From NCBI GenBank assembly GCA_038900335.1, contig JBBMRB010000001.1, positions 427,460-491,459 of the forward strand: DNA of 64,000 nucleotides, read 5' to 3'. Below, in pieces: positions 53,972 through 61,567 of this stretch. The notes below the pieces were generated by a model. It saw nothing but the letters and a program-made list of their open reading frames with translations, ran no database searches and had not been told where the DNA came from. Within the stretch, counting starts at the first letter, position 1. Every line of letters begins with the position of its first letter. The translations under genes were made by a program, and so were the position numbers. This DNA comes from Rs1 sp038900335. Its GTDB lineage: Bacteria > Pseudomonadota > Gammaproteobacteria > Pseudomonadales > Balneatricaceae.

Positions 53972-54730
53972 TTATAAATTTTGGGTACGATTTGCAAGAT
54001 GGTCTATTTTCTCGCGATCGGTGTTGGCCGTGCTCAGCATTAAATTCTTCAAAGTTTCAGACCTAAACTCCCTTCTATAGAGAATAAAAGCAACAAACGC
54101 GGCACTAAAAATAAATAGAGGTGCACTAATAAACCAAGCCAATACCGAAACCGAAAAATAGTAGGTACGCAACCCTAAATTAAAATTACCAGCCGCTTTT
54201 GAGCACATTAACGCTAAACTTTGAGCATGAAAATGCTTAGCGTCATCGCTACATTTATCAGCAGGCGTTGGGGCACTACCGATCATCACTGAGAAAAAAC
54301 TGTATTGGCGCAAACTCCAAGTAAATTTAAAAAACGCATAGAGAAACACCACTATTAACAGCATTATCTTAAATGTCCAACTGTTAACGTCTGAAGTAAT
54401 AATAGGTATGTGGGACAATACTTTGCTGACATCATCACTCGCCCCTAACAAGGTAATCAGGCCGGCAATAATTAGGATGGTGGTGGAAGCAAAAAAAGAA
54501 ACACTTCTCTCTAAGTTAGCAATCGCCGCTTCATCAGCAATTCTTACATCACGCTCCATCATATGTAACATCCAGCGGTAGCGGTAACTGTGCAACACAT
54601 TTGATAGACACGGCGTCGTAATACTCTTTATTTTTGAGTAATATAAATAGCCTTTGAAACAGCAAATAAACCAGATAAAAGCAAATAAATCCCAAGCGCT
54701 CGCGGTGATAAATTCAATCAAAGATTGCAT
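53972..54730 (-). CDS. DUF599 membrane protein
   Basis: The 252-residue protein has about four transmembrane helices (about 8-27, 78-98, 118-140 and 200-228). The RYRWMLHMMERDVRIADEAA segment and the FKFTWSLRQYSFFSVMIGSAP segment are typical of the DUF599 family. The function is unknown. It is the only gene between the htpG leader and the PAS-GGDEF gene, from which it diverges. Confidence 0.88.
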   Translation of the reverse strand: MQSLIEFITASAWDLFAFIWFICCFKGYLYYSKIKSITTPCLSNVLHSYRYRWMLHMMERDVRIADEAAIANLERSVSFFASTTILIIAGLITLLGASDDVSKVLSHIPIITSDVNSWTFKIMLLIVVFLYAFFKFTWSLRQYSFFSVMIGSAPTPADKCSDDAKHFHAQSLALMCSKAAGNFNLGLRTYYFSVSVLAWFISAPLFIFSAAFVAFILYRREFRSETLKNLMLSTANTDREKIDHLANRTQNL

Positions 54731-55073
54731 TGCTGTTTAAACCCTCATGTATATTATTTACGTTAATTTTAATTTTCACTTAACAATCTTAAATTGTAAT
54801 TAAAACAATGCCTATTACCAATCTAGCACGTTGTTTTTAAAAATAGAACTATACTCTCTTCATCAATAAAATCATTGAATAATACAAAATACCGATTAAA
54901 AACAGCTAAGTTAACCAAAACTTAAGCCCTCTACTTTTATGTTAATAAACACTGACAAAAAACAACGATAAGCATAATTAAAACAAGCATTTGATTATAA
55001 AACTCTATATATCGACGACTTTGTGGTAGTGTTGCCGATCATTTTTTAAGTAGTCATATAATTAGGTTCACCA
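54731..55073. other. Divergent intergenic region
   Basis: AT-rich DNA between the DUF599 gene and the PAS-GGDEF gene. It should hold both promoters, but I cannot place them with confidence. I see no gene, repeat or RNA. Confidence 0.5.
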
Positions 55074-56018
55074 GTGGATAATCCAGCCGAAAAAACACTC
55101 TCTTATATTTATGGTTTAATATCAGAAGGTATATGGGATTGGAACCTATTGACAGGACGAATAGACAGACATGCTGCCTGGCTAACAATGCTTGGTTATG
55201 CTGATAGTGAATTTCAAAACAATATCACATCATGGCAAAATTTTATCCACCCTGACGATAGAGCCAATGCACTGCAAAGCCTGGATGATTATTTGTCTGC
55301 AAAAACCTCAGAGTACAAAATCCGCTATCGGTGTAAAAAAGCAGATGGCAGTTTTTTGTGGATAGAAGATTCAGGTGCCATTGTTGAACACACCAGCGAT
55401 GGCAAACCTGCTCGCATGATGGGTGTCTATACTGATATTAATGACAAATGGAATTTAGAACAACTTGTAGCTAAACGCACCAAAGAGCTAGAGCTTATCA
55501 ATGAGAAACTTGAACAGAAGCTCAAACAAGTTGAACACAATGCCTCATTTGACATTGTCACCGGCATATTTAACCGCCGGGTTTTCGAATCTAGACTAAA
55601 CCAAGAAATTGGTCGCGCAGCAAGGTATGATTACGCCCTCAGTATTATTCTGTTAGATATTGATAAATTTAAGAGTTTCAACGATAACTACGGTCATAGT
55701 GTCGGTGATGAAATTCTAAGAAAACTAGCCAACTTACTAGCAGTAAATGTCAGAAACTACGATATTGTCGCCAGATGGGGAGGTGAAGAGTTTGCCATCA
55801 TCTTGCCTAATACCACAAAAACTCAAGCGGCAATAAAAGCAGAAAAGCTGCGATCACTTATTGTCAATAATCTAAAACACGATGACCAAACCCTAACCTG
55901 CAGCTTCGGAGTTAGTACTTTAGAGCCAAGTGATAATTCTAACTCTATTTTTATCCGGGCAGATAAAGCATTGTATTTAGCTAAAGATAACAATCGAAAC
56001 AATGTAAAAGTTATCTAA
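55074..56018 (+). CDS. Soluble PAS-GGDEF diguanylate cyclase
   Basis: The 314-residue protein has an N-terminal PAS domain (about 8-125, PAS3-like, with YRCKKADGSFLWIEDSGAIV), a coiled coil (about 128-160) and a GGDEF domain with active-site GGEEF near 245 and an RxxD inhibition site (RNYD) five residues before it. It lacks membrane segments, so it should make cyclic di-GMP in response to a cytoplasmic signal. The start is a GTG at 55074 with AGG upstream. It is not part of an operon. Confidence 0.93.
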   Translation: MDNPAEKTLSYIYGLISEGIWDWNLLTGRIDRHAAWLTMLGYADSEFQNNITSWQNFIHPDDRANALQSLDDYLSAKTSEYKIRYRCKKADGSFLWIEDSGAIVEHTSDGKPARMMGVYTDINDKWNLEQLVAKRTKELELINEKLEQKLKQVEHNASFDIVTGIFNRRVFESRLNQEIGRAARYDYALSIILLDIDKFKSFNDNYGHSVGDEILRKLANLLAVNVRNYDIVARWGGEEFAIILPNTTKTQAAIKAEKLRSLIVNNLKHDDQTLTCSFGVSTLEPSDNSNSIFIRADKALYLAKDNNRNNVKVI

Positions 56019-56190
56019 TACTCACTGTTTTCATCGCTATTATTTTTGTTATTTCGCGCTATAAAATATTCTTTGCCAAAAAACTCATGTATCATGCAAA
56101 CCACGTGTTTTAAATACTGCTTATCAATTAGCTACACACTTTTTTTTAAGTTGTTATCATTGTAAATGTGTAATATTTAGAGGCAATAAA

Positions 56191-56688
56191 ATGATCCATC
56201 AAATTACTAAAAAACTAGACTCTGTTTTAAACTTCAAGTCTGTTAGCGCACATTGTGATGTCCCTTGTGGAATCTACGACCCAAGCACTATGCAAGTAGC
56301 CGCTTTAACAGTTATTCGCTTTATTGATCAAATCAATGAACTAGACGCAAAAGAGCTTACACTGGCAGATCAAGCTAAACTTGTTCGCCTAGTCACTGAA
56401 AAAGAAATTCATGCTGAAAAAGTAAAGCAAGAAGTTCGCATCGTCTGGGGCGACTACTTTAAAGCTGCTCAGTTTGAAGCATGCCCTGGTACTAGCGAAT
56501 TAGTACACAACATTATGCTAACAGGTTCTAAATGTAAGCAAGGCATCGACAGAGCTGCTGGTGAAGAATTACTAACACTAGTAAACGCTTTTGCTGAAAG
56601 CTTCTGGAAAACTAAAGGCGTAGCAACATTCACAGCTACTTGCCCTTACCCACCTGCACTATCTGTTGTTTACCCTAAACTAGGCTAA
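56191..56688 (+). CDS. sodN: Nickel superoxide dismutase precursor SodN
   Basis: The 165-residue protein is a Ni-SOD precursor. The nickel hook HCDVPCGIYDP begins at residue 21, so His21, Cys22 and Cys26 would become His1, Cys2 and Cys6 of the mature enzyme after removal of a 20-residue propeptide. The rest is the four-helix bundle with LVRLVTEKEIHAEKVKQEVR and the C-terminal TATCPYPPALSVVYPK. It dismutates superoxide, probably in the cytoplasm. GAGG precedes the ATG. A strong hairpin separates it from the protease gene that processes it. Confidence 0.97.
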   Translation: MIHQITKKLDSVLNFKSVSAHCDVPCGIYDPSTMQVAALTVIRFIDQINELDAKELTLADQAKLVRLVTEKEIHAEKVKQEVRIVWGDYFKAAQFEACPGTSELVHNIMLTGSKCKQGIDRAAGEELLTLVNAFAESFWKTKGVATFTATCPYPPALSVVYPKLG

Positions 56689-56702
56689 TAACAGACTAGC
56701 TT

Positions 56703-56740
56703 ATTCGCTGTTGTGATCGACTCTTATCACGACAGCGAAT
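56703..56740 (+). promoter_or_regulatory. Long intercistronic hairpin between sodN and sodX
   Basis: ATTCGCTGT (56703-56711) pairs with ACAGCGAAT (56732-56740), and GTGAT pairs with ATCAC inside, joined by a T-G wobble, with an eight-base loop. There is no T-run after it. It may protect the sodN message or lower sodX expression. Confidence 0.75.
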
Positions 56741-56745
56741 CATTA

Positions 56746-57048
56746 ATGAATAATATGCTCTATTTCAGAAAAATACATGGCAACAGTATGTCACCGACAC
56801 TAAATGATGGTGATTTTATTCTGGCGCTTAAGTTACCGCAAAAAATGTATCACATTAATGATATCATTATCGTCAATCATCAACTATTTGATAACATTAT
56901 CAAGCGCATACACTCAATACACGACAACACAGTACAACTCAAAGGCGATGGTCAAGACAGCCTCTCTACACTTAAAATGGGCGAGATCCCAACCAGGCAC
57001 ATCTTAGGAAAAATGATTTGGCACATTTCACCTAAGAGCAAAAACTAA
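56746..57048 (+). CDS. sodX: SodX, nickel-SOD maturation protease (S24/S26 fold)
   Basis: The product is about 100 residues. The catalytic Ser lies in HGNSMSPTLNDGDFI and the Lys in NIIKRIHSI, the two active-site blocks of signal-peptidase-like serine proteases. SodX removes the SodN propeptide so that His1 can bind nickel. The ATG at 56746 is chosen because it lies just after the intercistronic hairpin; a GTG at 56713 would start inside the hairpin and add residues unlike the family. No clear ribosome binding site was seen, so the start is uncertain. Confidence 0.9.
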   Translation: MNNMLYFRKIHGNSMSPTLNDGDFILALKLPQKMYHINDIIIVNHQLFDNIIKRIHSIHDNTVQLKGDGQDSLSTLKMGEIPTRHILGKMIWHISPKSKN

Positions 57049-57049
57049 C

Positions 57050-58084
57050 CTATGATTTTTTGGGAAACGGCTGAGGCTCCACTTCTAACTCAATACCATA
57101 TTTTTCAAATATAGAGTGCTTTATCTCACCTGCTAAAGCCATCAACCTCTCAAGTGACGAGCCTTTGGTGTGTATTAAAACCAGCGCTTGCTTAGCATAG
57201 ACACCTACGCCATCTTTTGAATAGCCCTTCCAGCCACAGCTATCAATTAGCCAGCCTGCAGCTACTTTCACTTCACTGTCACTGACATCATAACCAATAA
57301 TAGCGGGATAAAGCGCTCTCAACTCATTAAAGCGCTCTCTAGCGATACAAGGATTTTTAAAAAAACTACCTGCGTTTGGAACAATATCAGGGTCTGGCAA
57401 TTTCTGTGCTCTAATAAAACATATGGCCTGATAAATGTCCTGCAACGACACATCGACAATATTCTTTCCTAGAAAATAATCTTTTAATGCTTGATATCGA
57501 TATTCGATCACAACCTTTTTGCTCAGCTTGATGTCAACAGAGGTAATAATAAACTCACCTTGTTGTTGCTTAAAAATACTATCTCTATATGAAAAGCCAC
57601 ACTGACTATTAGCCAGCGCTACAAAACAATGGCTGTTGGTATCATATGCTCGTACCTGAACAACCACCTCCTGAAACTCAGTACCATATGCGCCTATATT
57701 TTGAACTGGCGCAGCACCGACCAAACCAGGAATAAGTGCCAAATTTTCAATACCTTGCCAATTATTTTCTACAGTAAAAGCAACCAATTGATGCCAGTTT
57801 TCACCGCCTGACACCCTTAATGTTACATGCTCATCTGTTTGCGAAACGATTGATTTACCTTTGATTTGCATATGTAATGTCACACCACTCACAATGGGAG
57901 CCATCAACAAATTACTACCGCCAGAGAGCACTTGAAAACTTAAAGACTCACTTTTAATGCTCTTCATCACATCGACTAACTGAGATTCGCTAGCAATTTT
58001 TATGTACTTTTCAGCAACAGCATCAAAACCAAATGAATTAAGGTGCGTTAATTTTTTTCCAATTTCAAAAATGGCCAATGTCAT
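57050..58084 (-). CDS. murB: MurB, UDP-N-acetylenolpyruvoylglucosamine reductase
   Basis: The 344-residue type I MurB has the FAD-binding VLSGGSNLL motif, NLALIPGLVGAAPVQNIGAYG, the catalytic Arg in FSYRDSIFK, the Ser in NAGSFFKNP and the closing Glu in IELEVEPQ. It makes UDP-N-acetylmuramate for cell-wall synthesis. Its ATG overlaps the stop of the phosphatase gene by four bases (ATGA), so the two are translationally coupled. It is convergent with sodX, only one base apart. Confidence 0.96.
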   Translation of the reverse strand: MTLAIFEIGKKLTHLNSFGFDAVAEKYIKIASESQLVDVMKSIKSESLSFQVLSGGSNLLMAPIVSGVTLHMQIKGKSIVSQTDEHVTLRVSGGENWHQLVAFTVENNWQGIENLALIPGLVGAAPVQNIGAYGTEFQEVVVQVRAYDTNSHCFVALANSQCGFSYRDSIFKQQQGEFIITSVDIKLSKKVVIEYRYQALKDYFLGKNIVDVSLQDIYQAICFIRAQKLPDPDIVPNAGSFFKNPCIARERFNELRALYPAIIGYDVSDSEVKVAAGWLIDSCGWKGYSKDGVGVYAKQALVLIHTKGSSLERLMALAGEIKHSIFEKYGIELEVEPQPFPKKS

Positions 58085-58587
58085 TCCTTCATAGCCTGGG
58101 ATGCATGTGTGTTCATTATGCTGTTAAGTAGACCCTGACAAGAGTCTTCCAATAAATCTAAAACATTGTTGAAACCTTGATCGCCCCCATAGTAGGGATC
58201 AGGCACATCTGACTGATCATTGTGATCACTTAAATAATCGAGCATTAATGCTAAATGCGTATTATGACGCTCTGGCATAATAAGTTTAAGCTCATCTAAA
58301 TTATGCTGATCCATCGCGATAATATAATCAAACGCGAAAAAATCTTGAGTGCTCACTTGCCGTGCTCTTAAGCTCGTTAAATCATAACCTCTGATTTTAG
58401 CAAAATAAGTCGCCCTACTATCAGGCGCACCACCGACATGATAATTAGCAGTGCCTGCTGAATCTATTCGTATTAGCTGTTGAGCATTATTATTGTGTAC
58501 TAATTTTCTAAAAACCGCCTCCGCAGAAGGCGATCGGCAAATATTACCCAAACACACAAATAAAACTTTAATATTTTCGTCTTTCAT
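58081..58587 (-). CDS. Low-molecular-weight protein-tyrosine phosphatase
   Basis: The 168-residue protein has the P-loop VCLGNICRSPSAEAVFR, with nucleophile Cys and Arg, and the general-acid Asp in VPDPYYGG. It hydrolyses phosphotyrosine in the cytoplasm. This family sits directly before murB in other gammaproteobacteria too, so the pair is ordinary. Members beside capsule genes act on Wzc kinases, but no capsule genes are seen here. Confidence 0.93.
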   Translation of the reverse strand: MKDENIKVLFVCLGNICRSPSAEAVFRKLVHNNNAQQLIRIDSAGTANYHVGGAPDSRATYFAKIRGYDLTSLRARQVSTQDFFAFDYIIAMDQHNLDELKLIMPERHNTHLALMLDYLSDHNDQSDVPDPYYGGDQGFNNVLDLLEDSCQGLLNSIMNTHASQAMKE

Positions 58588-58654
58588 TATTATTCACTAC
58601 CGGTCAGTATATTATTAACTCCAACCAGTAGTCTCCACTGACGAGCTATATAGC

Positions 58655-59521
58655 TTATATATTTTCTAAACGCTTAAATGCTGTCAAGGTATTGACCAAT
58701 AACATTGCTATTGTCATAGGACCGACACCCCCTGGTACAGGAGTAATAGAACCCGCTACCGGATACGCACTATCGTAATCAACATCGCCAACTAGTTTAT
58801 TCTTGCCATCTCGTTGAATTCTATTGATACCAACATCAATCACACAAGCTCCACTCTTAATCCAAGATGCATTAATCATTTCAGGACGCCCGACCGCCGC
58901 CACTAAAATATCTGCCTTAGAACAAATAGCTTCAATATCTTTAGTACGCGAATGAACAACCGTGACCGTACAGCTTTCTTGTAATAACAATGCAGCCATA
59001 GGCTTACCAACAATATTAGAGCGCCCGACAACAACGGCATTTAAACCCGTTAGGTCTTGGCCTAATGCATGTTTTATTAAATGGATGCTACCATGGGGCG
59101 TACAAGGCAGTAAGCTCTCTTCACCTATTGATAAACGCCCAACATTAACCGGGTGAAAACCATCGACATCTTTATCGGGAGAGATTGCATTTAACACTGT
59201 TTTTTCATCTATGTGCTTAGGCAATGGCAATTGAATTAAGATACCGTGCACATGCGCATCATTATTTAGTTTTTCTACTAGTGTTAATAGCGTCTGCTGT
59301 GTCGTATCCTCTGATAATTTGAACTCATTGGAAATAATCCCCACTTCTTTCGCTTGCTCACCTTTTTTTCTAACATACACTTGGCTTGCTGGGTCATCAC
59401 CCACTAACACAACAGTCAAACCTGGCACCTTGCCTGATATTTTTTTTACATCGGCAACTTGTACAGCCAAATCTACACGTAAATTTTTGGCATATGCTGC
59501 ACCGTCTAATCTATTAGTCAT
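58655..59521 (-). CDS. folD: FolD, methylenetetrahydrofolate dehydrogenase/cyclohydrolase
   Basis: The 288-residue bifunctional enzyme shows the catalytic Tyr/Lys in VYVRKKGEQAKEVGI, ILIQLPLPKHI, DKDVDGFHPVNVGRL, VVGRSNIVGKPMAALL and the C-terminal PVPGGVGPMTIAMLL. It interconverts methylene-, methenyl- and formyl-tetrahydrofolate with NADP. It has its own leader after the HD-GYP-like gene on the same strand. Length and motifs are normal. Confidence 0.97.
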   Translation of the reverse strand: MTNRLDGAAYAKNLRVDLAVQVADVKKISGKVPGLTVVLVGDDPASQVYVRKKGEQAKEVGIISNEFKLSEDTTQQTLLTLVEKLNNDAHVHGILIQLPLPKHIDEKTVLNAISPDKDVDGFHPVNVGRLSIGEESLLPCTPHGSIHLIKHALGQDLTGLNAVVVGRSNIVGKPMAALLLQESCTVTVVHSRTKDIEAICSKADILVAAVGRPEMINASWIKSGACVIDVGINRIQRDGKNKLVGDVDYDSAYPVAGSITPVPGGVGPMTIAMLLVNTLTAFKRLENI

Positions 59522-59693
59522 TTATTTTGCTCGCCTCAGGTTTAGTTTTGGTTGCAAATACTTATGCATAGAAATCAATAGCTATTAAATAAGATATTTA
59601 ATTCAATACCCTATCTAAATTTTAAATTATTAGCCTCTATTTTATAGCGTAAGTAAAAATCGTAAATTATACGCAAAACACACTAAAAATGGT

Positions 59694-60995
59694 TTATTTT
59701 TTACGTATAAATATCTTAAATTTCTCACTTAGATTCGATTCCATTTCTTTCAGTCTTTGGATCGACTCATTATCTAGAACTAACTCTTCACTGAGCAGCA
59801 AAATACCCTCTTTACTAATTAGATCGCGAGTCAATTGCATACCCAGCTTAAGCTCAGCACTAGTAACAATTAAATCATGCATGCCTTGCCCTTTATTGCT
59901 TAATAACGGCAATATTCTCTTTAAATGATTAACAACATCATCATTATATTTTTCAGCTGCATAATGATCTAAATACTCCAATGCCTCTACTGTACTATAT
60001 TGTCTATCTGATAAACGCCCCGCTACCAATTCAGTATAATCATTAATCACGGATAGTATTTGAGCAGACATTTTTATATCTGCCTGCTTTAAGCCATTGG
60101 GGTAACCTGAGCCATCAATTTTCTCTTTATGCTCAAGAATAATGCCGGCAGCTTTATCCAAAGGCCGCACTATCATCAAAGCAGCATGGGACAATATAGG
60201 ATGAGTATTAAATATACGTTGCTCATCGGCAAAAAGTTTGATGTAGGGCGTATGTAGAATTTTATCATTAAAACCCATTTTACCTACATTACGTAAATGC
60301 CATGCATTGATCAGATCTTGAGTTTCTTGCTCATTTAACAGACATGCTTTACTTAGCTCAACTAATAACAGATTCAGTTGTTGATTACGCCCACTTGCTC
60401 TTTGCCCCATCCTTGCAAAAACCTGGTTAGACAATAACCGTATTAGGTGTTTATTCGCCTCTTTAGTACTTTCATAAGATTCATACAAACTTGCTTTTAA
60501 CATAGATGATTCGACATCACTTTGGTGAAGCCTTTTTTGCAAGTTTGTTTTTTTAACAACTTTCTTTAAATTTTCAATCGAATTACTAACGATTAAATTC
60601 AACCGTTTATTTAAAAACACGTTATCATCTGGGTAGCTGACAACATCCCGGTAAACATCTAATTGTTGCGCCGATAATGCCAGCATCTTATCTCTCGCTG
60701 CTAATAAATAGACAACACAGTTGGGGGACTTGACTTTCATATTATTGATAAATTGATTTTCAAGGCTCTGTTTAGTTGAATCAAGCGTTGCAACATTATC
60801 TGCTTGAGCGTTATCCTCAGGCACATTATCTAGCAATGTTATAAAAAGTAAGTGTGTTTTAGGTAATTGATCTGCACTGCTATTAATATCACAAGGATGA
60901 AACACCACAGAACTATCCTTGATAATAGATGCGAACTGTGCAACCTGCTTTTCATTAAACCCAGCTAAAGAAACGTGCAACGCCAATTGATTCAT
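59694..60995 (-). CDS. HD-GYP-like protein with degenerate HD site
   Basis: The 433-residue protein has an N-terminal region (about 1-140) that may be a decayed receiver domain, a helical linker (about 145-190) and an HD-GYP-like domain (about 190-420). Family landmarks are THPILSHAAL, KEKIDGSGYPNGL and the QILSVINDYTEL helix, but the metal-binding HD pair reads RN in HLRNVGKMG and a second His of the HHE block is Lys (EHKEK). Cyclic di-GMP hydrolysis is therefore unlikely; ligand sensing or an adaptor role is possible. folD is the next gene on the strand after 172 bases. Confidence 0.8.
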   Translation of the reverse strand: MNQLALHVSLAGFNEKQVAQFASIIKDSSVVFHPCDINSSADQLPKTHLLFITLLDNVPEDNAQADNVATLDSTKQSLENQFINNMKVKSPNCVVYLLAARDKMLALSAQQLDVYRDVVSYPDDNVFLNKRLNLIVSNSIENLKKVVKKTNLQKRLHQSDVESSMLKASLYESYESTKEANKHLIRLLSNQVFARMGQRASGRNQQLNLLLVELSKACLLNEQETQDLINAWHLRNVGKMGFNDKILHTPYIKLFADEQRIFNTHPILSHAALMIVRPLDKAAGIILEHKEKIDGSGYPNGLKQADIKMSAQILSVINDYTELVAGRLSDRQYSTVEALEYLDHYAAEKYNDDVVNHLKRILPLLSNKGQGMHDLIVTSAELKLGMQLTRDLISKEGILLLSEELVLDNESIQRLKEMESNLSEKFKIFIRKK

Positions 60996-61226
60996 CTAAA
61001 GACCCATATGCTTAAAAATTAATATTTATTGCATCTATCGTATAGACATAGGTTATGTCATACCTGCTTAGTGCTGTAAACAGTTAGAATAGAAGATAGT
61101 TTTGTATTAATAACATAGTTTTCGCACTAATATAAAAAACTAATACACCCAATTAATTATATTTATTGGAATTGTTTAAAAATTAATGATGAAATAGCGC
61201 TTTTGAAGTACAACACTGGAGTTAAA

Positions 61227-61463
61227 ATGGAACGTGTAACAATTTTTGGCCGACCTGGCTGTGGTTTTTGTGTGCGAGCTAAAGATTTATGTGAACAACA
61301 AGGTTTAGAGCATCGCTATGTGGACATTCACGAAGAAGGGATTAGTAAAGCAGATTTAGAAAAAACTGTTGGTAAACCTGTTGAAACAGTACCGCAGATT
61401 TTTATTGGCAGTGAACACATTGGTGGCTACACCGAATTTGCCAAAAGAGTAAGCGAAGCTTAA
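61227..61463 (+). CDS. grxA: Glutaredoxin GrxA
   Basis: The 78-residue protein opens with ERVTIFGRPGCGFCVRAKDL. The active site is CGFC instead of the CPYC found in Escherichia coli Grx1, and the glutathione-binding block GKPVETVPQIFIGSEHIGGY matches GrxA closely. It reduces disulfides and ribonucleotide reductase with glutathione. The ATG at 61227 has GGAG 8 bases upstream; an in-frame TTG at 61203 is less likely. Two hairpins follow. Confidence 0.92.
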   Translation: MERVTIFGRPGCGFCVRAKDLCEQQGLEHRYVDIHEEGISKADLEKTVGKPVETVPQIFIGSEHIGGYTEFAKRVSEA

Positions 61464-61485
61464 TCATAATTTAAGTTATAACAAA

Positions 61486-61514
61486 GTTTGTGGTGATAAG
61501 CATCAACCACAAAC
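61486..61514 (+). terminator. Probable terminator of grxA
   Basis: GTTTGTGGT pairs with ACCACAAAC over nine bases, with further inner GAT/ATC pairing. It lies 23 bases after the grxA stop. The following T-run is weak. Confidence 0.55.
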
Positions 61515-61528
61515 CTTGCTAATTTTAA

Positions 61529-61561
61529 AAGTATCAACTTAATAATCTTAAATTGATACTT
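61529..61561. terminator. Second hairpin between grxA and the convergent adhesin gene
   Basis: AAGTATCAA pairs with TTGATACTT over nine bases around a 15-base loop. It is 7 bases from the stop of the adhesin gene on the minus strand and may terminate that message. Confidence 0.5.
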
Positions 61562-61567
61562 ACTTTG

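Noticed and set aside
58081..58587. Phosphatase-murB overlap as a novel coupling
   Set aside because: The pair is a common gammaproteobacterial arrangement.
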